64,000 nucleotides of DNA from assembly GCA_016748015.1 (NCBI GenBank), contig JAAOMT010000484.1, positions 37,847 through 101,846 on the forward strand. The letters are read 5' to 3'. A program made the position numbers and the translations under genes. Origin of the DNA: Geosiphon pyriformis. Lineage: Eukaryota; Glomeromycota; Glomeromycetes; Archaeosporales; Geosiphonaceae. Numbering within the stretch: position 1 is the stretch's first letter; each line of letters starts with the position of its first letter. Below, piece by piece: positions 53,144-64,000 of this stretch. The notes beneath the pieces are model-generated. The model had not been told where the DNA came from, searched no databases, and was given only the letters and a program-made list of their open reading frames with translations.

Positions 53144-54865
53144 TCATTTTTCCCTCAGTGAATTGTAATGTTCGCCTAGCCCATACATGTATCGATGGTA
53201 TCTAAAAAAAAAAAGAGAATCAAGGGAAAAAATAAACTTCTTTAGAACTTGATATGCTTAATATGAAGAAGAAAGGATACGATAGCGTGATTGGTTTTTT
53301 ATTCGTGAATTCATCTTCAGATATTTTGAGCAAAGGTAAACCCATCTGAACAATGTAAATTGGGATCTCATAAAACTTTGATGCAGCGCGTAACTACAAA
53401 AAGCAGAAATTGCACCAAAGTTAGCTTTTAATTATTTTAAAATTGTTGAGGTAGATAAATTCAAGATAAAAAGAAACAACACCTCCAATTGACCACCCCA
53501 GTCGGCAGTGTTCTCTAGATTGTAGCAATACCTTTGAAATTGTTCTAATAACAGATATAATAAAAATGTGTGTATTTTGTTGATTCTTCCAAGACTCGAA
53601 TGAATTTTCAGAAACTCACCCATGGTATAAAGATCACCTGATTCTGTGGAAAGGAACGGAAGAAAATCGTCAGAATTTTGTCGCATATACTCAGCGACGT
53701 TCTTCCTGATATCTTTATAATCAGTCTTTGAAATTATACTTTAATGAATTATTTAGGAGAAAATCAAAAATTTTATTAATCATGAAATTAGAAGAATGTA
53801 TACCATGATATTATATTGCGTTGAGAGTTGATCAGCGATTGCATTGTACAAGCTAAAAATTGCCAGTCACGACATTTAGTGAGAAAATGCTTTATACATC
53901 CTAATAAATACTCCTTAAACAATATAAAAAAAATTAATTTACCAATGACCGTCTGGAATGATCTGTTACGAATCCAAAGAACAACTTTTAGCTGACATGA
54001 AAAATGTATTATAAAAATGTATCCATCAAATGAAATCGCAGAACGAACTTGTTTAATAGTTAAATCCATTTTCTCTGTTAGGCTTTTGATCGCTTCTAAC
54101 TCCACCTCTTTCATGTTAATTTGACCATCGACTTCTTTTTCAGCTTGATCTTGCAATTCTTTGAACTTTGCCATTGCTTTTTCCTGAGATTTGATTGTGG
54201 GTTTATGAGGAATTGCACTTATAAACTATAGCTTAATTGCAAATTTTACCTTTCTTTTTTTCTGTCTACTGTATTTCGGCTTAGCTTTTAATGAAGCGTC
54301 TTTTTTCGTTTGATTAATAGATCGGCTGGCGAAATTTTCTTCTTCGGCAATATTCTCTTCATCATCATCGATGGCATCTTTCTCTTCGGATGCTAATTTA
54401 TTGTTTATTGGACCACTTTTTCCCTATGATAATTCAGCAAAGTTGAATAATACAATAATAATTCCTTAAGCAAAAGATAGGTCATTTGCATGAGACTCAC
54501 ACCTTATTTGTCAAAGTGTTCTCAGAGACAGCCTCGCCACCAGCTGCTTTCGTTTCAACCTCTCCATGCTCCACCTCCTGCCCAACGTTCAAAGCATAGT
54601 AGCTGATAAGTTCATTCGCCTGTCTCTCATCAGTTGTTTGCTCAAGTATCAATATTTCGGCTTGTATTTCTTTCTTTCGTTTCTTGTCACCTTTGGTAAC
54701 CGTTTTTTTAAGCTTTATCGTACGAGCCGCAAGCTCTTTGAGTTCTTTTTTGTGCCTTGCGGTTATTTGGGTCAAAGTTTCAAGGTGCTGTGAGGGTGCT
54801 GAAGAAATTGTTGAATCATCAAATATTTCTTGTGTTGAAGACGAAGTGCCAGTAGTATCAGTCAT
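53144..54865 (-). CDS. OTUD6-like OTU-domain deubiquitinase
   Basis: Nine exons: 54865-54503, 54423-54250, 54183-54049, 53962-53943, 53852-53804, 53725-53620, 53544-53483, 53393-53281, 53201-53144; 359 aa (human OTUD6B 293, yeast Otu2 307). The N-terminal half is coiled coil (ITARHKKELKELAARTIKLK, KGDKKRKKEIQAEI) plus an acidic linker. The OTU domain covers about residues 225-355. PDGHCLYNAIADQL carries the catalytic Asp228-x-x-Cys231 pair, then come WGGQLELRAASKF and YGLGEHYNSL with catalytic His352. Exon 4 is only 20 nt, and the intron after it splits the catalytic Cys codon. OTUD6/Otu2 proteins are cysteine proteases removing ubiquitin and are linked to translation in other organisms. Divergent from the SFM1-like gene. 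Confidence 0.88.
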
Positions 54866-55083
54866 TGGTATAGGGTTCCAAATGAGTCAAATCGATTAAA
54901 ATCATTGATCAAATTCTAGTTTATTAAGCCAATGACAATTTATTTCTGATACAGCACTTTCAAATTCAAATTTCCAAAAATGAAAAGTCGATTTATTATA
55001 GGTAAAGAAAAAATCGTTGAACCTCATTCTCTTTAAAGCAATTAACCCCAACCCAAATCAAAACAAAATCTACATCAGAACAC
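54866..55083. promoter_or_regulatory. Shared divergent promoter region OTU/SFM1-like
   Basis: 218 bp between start codons of two genes facing apart; no obvious core motif. Confidence 0.45.
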
Positions 55084-55997
55084 ATGGAAAATTCTCTTCA
55101 CGACTGGTGTCTTTTAGAATATAAACACGTCGCTTTGCAAATCCCCACGTCAAATTTCTACATAACGAACCTTTCATCTACGGCTTGCATAACCTTGTTA
55201 CAAAATTCTGAGTTGAAAGGGTGTAATTTTATAACGGGAAATATTCAAAGTATGGGAATAGAAAAAGAAAAGATTTGTCTTCTGGATCCGGCTGCGAAGG
55301 AAGATTTGAAACCAGGGGATGGAGAAGAATTTGAATATTTTTTGTTTGGTGGAATTCTAGGTGATGATCCGCCGAAAGGTAGACAGAGGTTTTCCTTGGG
55401 CTTAGTAGATTATGGTTTGATAAATGCCATGTACAAAAAAAAATAAAATTCCCGGGTTCTCCCTAATTTCAATAGATCGTACGAGCGAATTACGAAAATT
55501 GGGATTCCGAACACGACATCTGGGTTCATTACAAATGACAACAGATACTGCTTTATTAGTAACAAAACGTGTAGTAGAAGATAAAGGTAAGTGAGGTAAT
55601 ATCCCTTTCAGTTTGATGACTGATTCATTTTTCATGCATAAAAATCCATGCAGTACCACTCCACGAAATACCATACATTGATTACCCTGAAATTAAACTC
55701 GATACAACAGAATCTGTGGTCAGTACTATTAAGTTTTGGCGTATTGTCGAATCGCCAGATTTTTTTTATAACTTTAAAATCTTGGAACCATTTGATCCAA
55801 GAATAAAGTTTATGGAAATTAACTAGATTGGTAACCTATTTCAGATTATGCCGTTTCGTTACATTGCCTTTCATCATGACACCATCTCAACACTACAAAC
55901 GACCAATAATGAATTAAAAAAAAATGTTGTACCCTTCTTACCTTCAGGGATGATTGAACTGTTACGAAAAGATGGTGATTTAGCTTTAGAGTTTTAA
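55084..55997 (+). CDS. SFM1: SFM1-like SPOUT protein-arginine methyltransferase (DUF431)
   Basis: Four exons: 55084-55378, 55476-55586, 55654-55718, 55845-55997; 207 aa (yeast Sfm1 is 213). The protein reads WCLLEYKHVALQI near the start. The SPOUT cofactor-binding region includes FEYFLFGGILGDDPP, DRTSELRKLGFRTRHLGSLQM, TTDTALLVTKRVVEDKVPL and IPYIDYPEI, ending with MPFRYI and FLPSGMIELL. In yeast this enzyme monomethylates an arginine of ribosomal protein Rps3. All introns are GT-AG and each join falls inside a conserved block (for instance DDPPK/DRTSELR), which supports the structure. It is followed by an EEP-family gene on the same strand 138 bp downstream. Confidence 0.87.
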
Positions 55998-56135
55998 ACT
56001 TAACAAGTGCTAGATTTCTGTATACTTTAGTTTCGGCACTAATAACATGAAATTAGCATTAGATATGATAGTCTTTCATTACCTGGTCACATAAAAAATA
56101 TTTATTTAATAATCGAGTTTTAGAGAATTTAGTTC

Positions 56136-57638
56136 ATGGATAATTTTGAAACCTCCTCCTCCACCCCACAATCTTTGACGCTTCCTCAACCCGGAGAGGT
56201 TTTAATACATGACTTTAGGCCAACGCGGTCTATACCAAACCAGTCTTTACAAGAGGAAACCCAACCACCAGCGTTGAAATGTCTCCAATGGAACGTGGAA
56301 CGTAATCTTTCTGCTTCAAAAATCTTAGATACACTTCGCCAGCTGGACCCTGATATTGCCCTTTTACAAGAAATTGATATTGAATGTGAAAGATCGAACC
56401 GACGGGATCATTTTCGTGAAATTGCAAAAGAGTTAGAGTGGAAGGGAGGTTTTGTGTGCGAGTTTGTTGAATTAGAGGGTAAAACGAGCCAAGAACGAGA
56501 TGGCGTGCATGGAAACGCGATATTTACCAAACATCAAATATCATTTCGTACGTTGGATCATAAATATCATCCATATGACTGGGAGAGGGACGGGCATAAA
56601 TTAGGCGAACCACGTAAAGGAAGGTGAGTTATAACTGTGTCAATAAAGCGAATTGTCTACGCGATTTTTTAAACTTCTCGGTCACCTTTAAACCAGGCGA
56701 TTTACTCTGGTGGCAGAAGTGAAGACGCCACATGGACCACCAATCTTATGTTATTGTGTTCATTTAGAGGTTTGATTAATTCATGATATTGATTGAAATC
56801 GTACTTGTCTATCAACAAAACTCACTGATGCATATCTCAGGTATTCTGCGGGTTAACAGGACGTATAGCACAATTCTCGGAAATTTTATCAGACTCGGCT
56901 GCTCACATTCCTACACATCCATACCAAATAATTTTTGGCGATCTGAATACAATGTCCCATTCAATAGCACGTTTCTCGCCTTTTTATTGCACAGATCAAT
57001 ATCGCGTTCTATCCTGTGGCATGTCGGAATCCGTATTCTGGGATAAATATCTATTTTCATGGCATACATTGGATGGTGATTCGAATCTATTATTGAAATC
57101 TTGTGGACTCGGGTATTTTAATCGATTTTTCTCTTGGGGACCAAATTCGAATTCGAACCAACAAGATTATCAACACGTAAAAACACTTTCGGGATTCACA
57201 TCGTCTGTTTTATGTGCAGCACGAAACCCAGGATTCTATGATCCTTGGGACTCGGAATTAGATATCACATTACATAATCCAAACTATCTCGGTATATATA
57301 AGGCGAAATTAGATTGGACCTTAGTTCGTGGATTTGAAGTTATTAATCGATGGATGGGAAACGACGATTATTCTGCCTCTGATCATAAATATCTAATGGT
57401 CGCATTATTATTCGATCAACCAGATAATATTCAATCTCCTGAATTAGCTAAAAAAATTTGGCTAAATCGACGAGAAAAATGGAATTTTAAAGCGAAAAGT
57501 GGGTTACGAGTCGGATTGACTTTCAGGGATGAGAAGAATTATGAGATTGGGCTATTTGGTTTTGGGAGTCGATTAACAATAATCGGTATTTTGAGCTTGG
57601 TGGTTTTGGGAATTAGTATATCGTATAGTTTTAGCTAA
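56136..57638 (+). CDS. Endonuclease/exonuclease/phosphatase-family protein with C-terminal membrane anchor
   Basis: Three exons: 56136-56623, 56697-56769, 56841-57638; 452 aa. The EEP fold is shown by CLQWNVERN (metal-binding Asn53), ALLQEID (Glu79), GNAIFTK, VHLE, FGDLNTM (Asp221/Asn223), LDWTLVRG and the terminal SDHKYLM with catalytic His. The last 21 residues (LTIIGILSLVVLGISISYSF) form one hydrophobic helix, so the protein is probably tail-anchored with the catalytic domain in the cytosol. EEP members include phosphodiesterases and nucleases; the sequence does not decide the substrate, which could be a phospholipid, nucleotide or nucleic acid. No inositol-phosphatase-specific motif is evident. 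Confidence 0.8.
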
Positions 57639-58560
57639 AGGAATATAAGATCCTATTCGATTTTGGCTTTTGTATTATATCAGAGTATATCTATATTCGT
57701 TTGGTTTATAAAACTTAATTTTTAAGAAAAGGTAATAAATTCGATTTTCAACTGATATGAGAAATGAGAATCAGTTAAAGTCAACCCACAGAAAGTATCT
57801 TCAACCTCTATAAAAAGAGTAAAAAATATTGGTTCCCCAAATTTAAATTCCTATTCATACTAGGATTTATAATAGCTTATTAAAATAAAAAATCCATTTG
57901 AAATCTAATTTAGTCATATCACCATGGAGAATGTGCCAGGACTATCCAATAAAGTACTTAATCGTGATTCTTTTAGGATCATTGAATAAAGACAGAAATC
58001 GACAGATATATGACAAAATAATTTACAAATATCGACTCATGTTTTTCAATTATTGATGAAAATTCAACTTTAGAATTAGAATTATAAAATTGTATATTAT
58101 AATTTGTATATTACTTTTATTATAATAAATATTTTTATCAAAGGCAATTTTAATTTCTTTTTTGATTTAACTGAATGTTTGTTGTTTTAAATTCAATAAT
58201 CATTAAAAATTTGGTTAATTGTTATAAGTAAATATTAAAAACTTATTTTAAATCCAAATATTATTATTAACAATTGCTTTCAAGTTTTTAACAATAAAAA
58301 TTTTTAATGTAATAATTTATATTTTAAAAAGTTATAATTAATTTAAAATTCAATTTAATAACTAATAATATGTTTAATTTCTAAATATTTAAAGTTAATT
58401 TTATAAATAATTATAATTATTTTTTTTGTCAATTTTTATTTACAAAAAGAGCTAAGAGAAATTAAAAAAATATTTTATTTCTTTTTTCTTTACTTTGTTT
58501 TTTTTATGAACTATTTTTTTATTTTAATACCAACAAAAAAAAATATATCAATATATATTT
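57639..58560. other. 3' flank of the gene island grading into AT-rich DNA
   Basis: Downstream region of the EEP gene up to about 58080, then an abrupt rise to about 85-90% AT. No gene or element recognised. Confidence 0.5.
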
Positions 58561-59939
58561 ATAAAAATACAAATAAAATGGCCAAAAAACTTATTGTTAA
58601 AATGCCAAATATTATCTTATTTGTTGGTTTTTTAATTATAAATGTGTTAAAATTTAATAATATTAAAGTATTTAAATTATAAAAAAATAAAATAAAAAAT
58701 AAAACTAATAACATTAATAATATATTAGATATTAAAGACATAAATAATGTTTTTATTATAATATGTTAAACAATTTTAAGTTTATAGATAATACAACTTT
58801 ATAAAATATTTATACTTATGTTTATAATTTAAACAATTTAATTTATCAATTAATTTTTAATAATTTAAGTAATAATAAAGCTTTAAAACTTTTTTTCTTT
58901 AAATTTAATAAATTAAAGTTATTAACTACAATTTTATTAAATAAATAAATTTAAGAGAATCTTTATTTTTTTAAAATTATTTAATTAATATTTATATTTA
59001 AATTAAGCTTAAATAAAACTAAAAATTTAATAATTAATATAAAAATTTTAGTAAATTTTAGATTAAAAAAAATTAATATATATATAAATTAGAAAGTAAT
59101 AATTAAAAAAATTTTAATTAATTTTCTTAAAATTAGCTTTTTTTAAATTTAACAAAATTGTATTAATCAACTTACAACTTATTGGTTTATAACAATAAAT
59201 TTTAAAAATTATAATATTGTTAAGTTAATTGTTTTTAAATAATCTGTTTTATAAGTAAAAAATTTTATATATATAATAATAATATTAGATTTTTATGTTT
59301 TTTAATACAAAAATTACAATGTATATTATTAAAATTATTATTAAAATCATGCAAAAAAAATCTATATTATTATATTTAATCAACAAAATTAGCCAATAAA
59401 TAAAAAATAATAATAATATAATCTAATTATTTAATTAAATTAGATATAAAAATTTTTTGACAAAATTAAAAAATACCAATCAAAATTAAAAATTAACATG
59501 TAATTTAATAACAACAAGTTTTATTATATTTTAAAATTTTTATATACTCTTATTTATACAATTTAATATTTTAAATCTGTAATTATTATTTAAAAATATT
59601 TATCAAAAAATATAATTAATTTATTTATTTTTGATTATATTAATTAAGTTTTAAATTTAACTATTTAAATCTGATTATCTAAATTAATAGCTTATAAAAA
59701 AATATTATATTAAATTATAATTAATTTAATTAATTTAATATATATAAATAATTAATATATTTAAATAGTTTTAATATTATAAATTAGAATAACAAGTTAA
59801 TAAATAATAATAAAAAAATTATTAAAAATAATAGAAATAATCAAAAAACAAATCAAATTTATAAAAATTAATATATATAATTAATTTTAAAATTATAATT
59901 ATTAAATCTTATCTAAAAAATTTAAAAGTAGAAAAATAG
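58561..59939. repeat. AT-rich DNA containing the second copy of repeat D (59150-59790)
   Basis: 59150-59790 is collinear with 22720-23340. The remainder has dense stops in all frames, with no recognisable coding sequence. Confidence 0.45.
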
Positions 59940-60388
59940 TTAATAATTATTAATAAAATAATACTGCTGTTATTATTTTATGTTTTATTTCAATAATTTT
60001 TAAAATTAATAACAAGTATTATTATGTTTTTCAATAATTTTTACTTAATAAATTTTTTAAATTAATTTTAATAATATAAATTAAAAAAAAATAAGATATG
60101 TAAATACTAACAAATAATTTTTTATTTACAAATATTTAAATACTTAAAAATAAGAAAAAAAAATAAGTAATATAAAAAAAATATTAGATAATAGTTGTTA
60201 TTTTATTATTTTAATTTTTAATATGTTTTTTATAATTAAAAAACTTATTATTTATATAATTATTTAAAGTAATTAATAACCAAATTAACAATTAAATCAA
60301 TAATCAAATCAATAGTTAAATTAATAATTAAATTATTGATTAGATTAATAATTATTATTTAAAAATAAAAAAGTTAATTATATAATAT
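59940..60388 (-). mobile_element. LTR-A, minus orientation, truncated at its 5' end
   Basis: The reverse complement matches LTR-A from the 'tataattag' block onwards: the 12-bp repeat array is at about 60270-60350, 'aagtaatataag' near 60170, and 'ttaagtatttaaat' near 60140. The first about 50 bp of the LTR are absent exactly where the plus-orientation LTR-A begins, so the latter probably inserted into this one. Confidence 0.55.
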
Positions 60389-61066
60389 TGTTACAATTGA
60401 AATCTATATTTCTTATTAATTATCACATATATTAGCCACTGATGTCATATAATTAACCACTTTATTTTTAGAAAGTGATCATTAAACTGATCAATAATTT
60501 GACCATTAACCTGATTATTGACTTAATCATTGATCTAGTTGTTAACTTAATCATTGACCATTTTTGATAGCTATATAAGTAATGAATTTTTTAGTTGTAA
60601 AAAAGCATGTAAGAATCAAAGAAAGAAATAAAATAAAATAACAACTTTCATCTTAATTATTCTCTTATTGCTAATTTCTCTTTCCCTACCTTTAAGTATC
60701 TGAACATCTTGGAATAAAAGATTACTTGTTGGTTATTTTTTACCCTTTTCCTGAAACGTGTAATTACAACATTTGAAGATTATTGAATAAAATGTGACTA
60801 AAAAGTACATTTGATACTTGATATTGAATTCTAAGAATGCCAATATAAAACATAAAATTATACCAATATGTGATCATTTGTTGACAGTATAAACTATCTC
60901 TTTACCTTCAAATTCTCTGATTATCTTTTGAAAAATATAGCAACTAAGATATTTTATGAAACTGATTTTGTATATTGAATTCATACTTATTCAATTCACT
61001 TTTTGAAGTTGAATTCTCTTTGATTCTTTTCATTATTCTACAATCCTGTTTTCTCCTATTATCCGT

Positions 61067-61896
61067 TGTTACTCATAGAAATATAGGAAATATATTAGCA
61101 TAATTATTAGCCAATTAGAAGTAAGCATAGTAAATGTGGAATTCCAGAATTCCAGGAATTTCAGAATTCCCCAACAAGGAATTGCAAGATTCCAGAATTC
61201 CAGGATTCCTCTCAAAGGAATTGCAGGATTCCAGGAATTCCAGGATTCCTGTCGTGAAGAATCGAGGAATTGAAGAATCTCAATTATGTATATATAGTGA
61301 TAGTGTTAGAAACAGAAAAGACAGAATTAATACTACAGAATCCTTAGCCTAGAAACAAAAATCATCAAATAAATAATTATTCCATATCTCAATTCACTCT
61401 CTACTATCAACACTTCATGTTAATAATAAGTGATACTTAACTACACTAGAACAATAGCTCTTGATCATAGCTATTAACGGGATACTGATCTGCAAATCGC
61501 CTTGGTTTATTTCTTTTCTTTCTTTATTTTTCTCTTATTTTTCTTTATTTTATTTTGATTTATTATTGTGCACTAACCCATTGATTGAAAAGTGCTGATT
61601 ACTGACATCAAGGATTGCCTGGTAAAAGACCCCTGCGAAAGGATAGGACATGTACAGAAAATACGGATTACTTACTAGAGAATTGCTGGCCACCAAGCCG
61701 AGAAAAAAATTGACAGACTTGCAAGTCTGGGAAGCTATGGATAAAACAATTATTGTATCTTTGTCCATTATACAAAGAACTCCATCAAAACCTTCAGATA
61801 CAATGCTCACAGAACCTCATCAATGGAAGTAGCTTTATGAGCACCAAGTTACAGGTTTGTTATTTACTTCAACAACAGAAATAATCCCCTGTAACA
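61067..61896 (+). mobile_element. Solo LTR of family C (subtype) with 4-bp target duplication
   Basis: TGTTACTCATAG ... CCCCTGTAACA, 830 bp, flanked by CCGT on both sides (61063-61066 and 61897-61900). Joining the flanks gives the uninterrupted LTR-A reading 'attatccgttagtttgttactcc', which parallels 'attatttgttagcttattattcc' at 30945-30968. Confidence 0.75.
61138..61280. repeat. GAATTCC-rich palindromic repeat cluster
   Basis: About eight variants of ggaattcc/agaattccagga on both strands, able to form many small hairpins, within the first 220 bp of the solo LTR-C. A decayed version is at 11840-11890. It makes a short spurious open frame (61134-61352). Confidence 0.75.
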
Positions 61897-61977
61897 CCGT
61901 TAGTTTGTTACTCCAATCCATAACATAAAAGTGGTATTTTCTGTGAAATTGTTAAAATCCACTTTGTTTCTTATTGT

Positions 61978-62466
61978 ATGGGTGATTATTTATACTTGTT
62001 ACAACAATCAGAAGAATACTTTGAAGCACACAACAAAAATGATCTAGACTTTATTAAACTTAACCTTTTACCCTCCTGTTTGATTTGCTTTCTCATTAAA
62101 AAACAATTTAGTAGACAATTCCAAGACTTTTGGAACTGGTTTCTGAACAAGCATTTAGCTGAAACCTATACAGCTTATACAACCTATTACTTTGACCAAG
62201 CTTATTTTGAAGACAACTTTGAAGAAAAAAACAACAGTATCAATCAGCTTTTATATTCAACAACCTTTGAACAACAGCCCTCTAATTTTGAATATTTAAA
62301 TCACCAAATTCACATTTAAATTGCTGCCTATTAGCTAATTGAAACACCCTTTGAAACAAAAAAAAAAAGCTATCAAACTGCTCTTGTTTTTGATCTCTTC
62401 TTAAGTAAATCAAAACCTTTTATACAAACAGCTACTCTTGAACCAATGGCTAATGACTCTATGCAA
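61978..62466 (+). pseudogene. gag of a younger family A element, 5' part
   Basis: ATG at 61978, 113 codons open to a TAA at 62317. The reading continues in the same frame past one more TAG (Y*LIETPFET) to about 62466, ending TATLEPMANDSMQ. The protein is rich in Asn/Gln/Phe/Tyr (for example FQDFWNWFLNKHLAETY) and aligns with the decayed 31010-31500 region, which has stops at the same two positions. Capsid-like function is inferred only from its position after the LTR. It is cut by the minus-strand LTR-B at 62484. Confidence 0.55.
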
Positions 62467-62483
62467 CAAAACATTCTGATCAC

Positions 62484-63456
62484 TGTTACCAGAGGTTTTT
62501 GGTCTCTTTTCTTGAATGTTGTTAATGTTAATTTGCTGTGAATTCACATTCTTAAGAAGTAGTTGGATCTTTAGTAACTGAATTTATCTTCAAATTATCT
62601 CCTATAATTTGAACTGCTGGACTTATAAGTAGAATAGCCAATTTCTTGCCAGTTACTTTATGTAGTTATATTGTAGTAAATATCAACTCTTTCTCAGGAA
62701 TTGCTCATCTGGAAGCTCACTAAAAATATGTAGTTACTTTGCTATTGAAAGTCAATTCTTCTACAGGAATCTTGTTTGTAGGCTATCCCAATAATTATAA
62801 TAAAAAAAGTGAAAGAAAATAGAAAAAATGTAAAAAAAATAGAATTGTGTTGAGGGAAACGTTTTCTATCCAGGCCTGGAGTTACTAACAGTTTATTGAA
62901 ATTGGTAGCTAATCAATTTCAAAATGTTAGTTGAGTTAAGAGGATTTCAAGTGTAATATTTTTAAGAATTTGTTTTTTGAATATTTAATTTTTATTTGAA
63001 TATATAAAAGATGATTTGTTTCAATTAAGATATCTAAAGTAGGATGCTATAGTAAAATACTATAAGAAGATACATTTTCTTGAAGAGAGAAGCTCTTCTT
63101 TTATACAACTTGTTGTAGTATTAGTCTTTGAACTTGCACTTTTCTCTTTGCTATAATTTGGTGAACTAAAGATACATTTTGGCAAACTACAAGTTTATTT
63201 CACTGAACTATTGATTATTTCGGCCAATTTTCATTAATTTCGGTGAATTTTGACTATGTTAAATGGTTCAGAGTATTGTGTAATTTGATTATCTTAATTT
63301 TTATGGTACAAATTAGATTATTGATTGAGTAATAATATTTGATAATTTGATTAAATAATAAGTAATATTCGAAATAATAATAATATATACTAATTAATAA
63401 TAGGAATTATGAGAGTAATTTTATGCTAATTAATAGCTAAAATTCTACTAGTAACA
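62484..63456 (-). mobile_element. 3' LTR of a minus-strand family B element
   Basis: TGTTACCAG at the left and GTAACA at the right give intact reverse-complement termini, 973 bp. TATAAAAG on the minus strand is at 63098-63105. This is the best-preserved LTR-B in the window. Its element body lies to the right (63457 on), so it is the 3' LTR, inserted into the gag of the younger family A element. Confidence 0.7.
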
Positions 63457-64000
63457 TAATCTCTTTCTCAAGACTGAGCTCTGTTAAAGTCAAAGTACTA
63501 TCTGTAATGTTAAGATAATGGTCCAAGATAATTGAAGTGATTTGGTCTGAAAATTGTTGAAATTTCAGTTTTGTGAGCTTTTCAATGTATTGAATCTTTA
63601 TTGGATAAAGTATTGGGTTTTATAGGACGTTGTTACGGTTTAAGAATTTAGCAAAAAGAATCATAAAAATAATACAAACTATTCAATCATAATATAGCAC
63701 AGTAATAATCTTAGAAAGGTAATGATTAACATAGTAGCAAACACCATCTCACGATAGTGGCAAGCACCAGTTCACAATAGCAGCCAACACCAACTGGTGA
63801 TAGCAGCAAACACCAGGTTGAAATATCAAAAAGAAAGTATTACAATGTGTTTTCTCATAGAACTACAAACATGTATATATACAGTAGTTTTAATATTGGG
63901 AAATAATCAATCAAGTAATAAAAATCATAACTTATCAAGCAACAGATCCAATTTTATCCAACAAACTCCACTTTAAATCATACTTTCAAATTAAATATTC
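63457..64000 (-). mobile_element. 3' internal end of the minus-strand family B element
   Basis: Reverse complement of 63457-63620 matches 20320-20480 upstream of the 3' LTR of element B. The purine-rich 'gagaaagagatta' abuts the LTR, as a polypurine tract would. Contains a 23-bp minisatellite and runs off the right edge. Confidence 0.55.
63733..63824. repeat. 23-bp minisatellite, 4 units
   Basis: Four exactly 23-bp units of the form ag(t/c)(a/g)gcaa(a/g)caccan6at, starting at 63733, 63756, 63779 and 63802. The core CACCA is kept in every unit. Confidence 0.9.

Larger units (their letters stand above)
60389..61925 (+). mobile_element. 5' LTR of a younger family A element, interrupted by a solo LTR-C
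   Basis: Starts TGTTACAATTG, with intact terminal TG. The 12-bp array is at about 60490-60560 and the TATA box at 60572-60579. It ends CCAATCCATAACA. The 830-bp LTR-C at 61067-61896 sits about 30 bp before its end. Without the insertion and one target repeat it is about 703 bp. It is less decayed than the copies at 30.3 and 40 kb. Confidence 0.65.

Noticed and set aside
61134-61352. 72-aa open frame with SRIPG/ELQDSR repeats
   Set aside because: It arises from the GAATTCC palindrome cluster inside a solo LTR; no start context or relatives are evident.
63733-63824. CRISPR-like array
   Set aside because: Units are contiguous 23-bp repeats without spacers, in a eukaryotic retrotransposon.

Overview
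The window looks like nuclear DNA of a Glomeromycotina (arbuscular mycorrhizal) fungus. Three things point there: standard-code fungal genes with many 50-100 nt GT-AG introns, a LINE first-ORF protein of a type I recall as very abundant in Rhizophagus/Gigaspora-like genomes, and a sharp split between a moderate-GC gene island and extremely AT-rich transposon graveyards. The taxonomic call is inference; no marker gene is present.

Layout. 1-1035: 5' end of a fairly well preserved LINE on the minus strand, running off the left edge. 1036-42300: AT-rich, gene-free DNA made of decayed mobile elements. I recognise at least four Ty3/gypsy copies, two on the plus strand with LTRs at both ends (about 11.9-21.4 kb and 30.3-40.8 kb), three LTR families (called A, B and C here), a hAT DNA transposon (about 26.7-30.26 kb), a nested internally deleted LTR element (33.6-36.4 kb) and a decayed LINE (23.6-25.3 kb). 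A 20-N assembly gap lies at 7873-7892 between near-identical 252-bp copies. 42600-57640: an island of nine intron-containing housekeeping genes. 58080-64000: AT-rich again, with LTR-A, LTR-B and LTR-C copies inserted into one another.

Gene island, left to right: GLE1 mRNA export factor (-), TRM10 tRNA m1G9/m1A9-type methyltransferase (+), BET3/TRAPPC3 (-), GPALPP1-like DUF3752 protein (+), glycerol kinase (-), S-adenosylhomocysteine hydrolase (+), OTUD6-like OTU deubiquitinase (-), SFM1-like SPOUT methyltransferase (+), and a tail-anchored endonuclease/exonuclease/phosphatase-family protein (+). I reconstructed exon structures by hand; every join keeps frame and yields a protein of family-typical length. 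The first eight genes alternate strand perfectly, giving four divergent pairs that share short (about 140-330 bp) intergenic promoters.

The most interesting signal is the decay pattern of the transposons. Gln codons appear as TAA/TAG, Trp as TGA or TAA, integrase catalytic D,D,E appear as N,N,K in two separate elements, and reverse transcriptase YLDD reads YLDN in all three elements where I can read it. This is a strong C-to-T/G-to-A signature resembling RIP or methylation-driven deamination, in a lineage where RIP is not established. No new defence or metabolic system was found.
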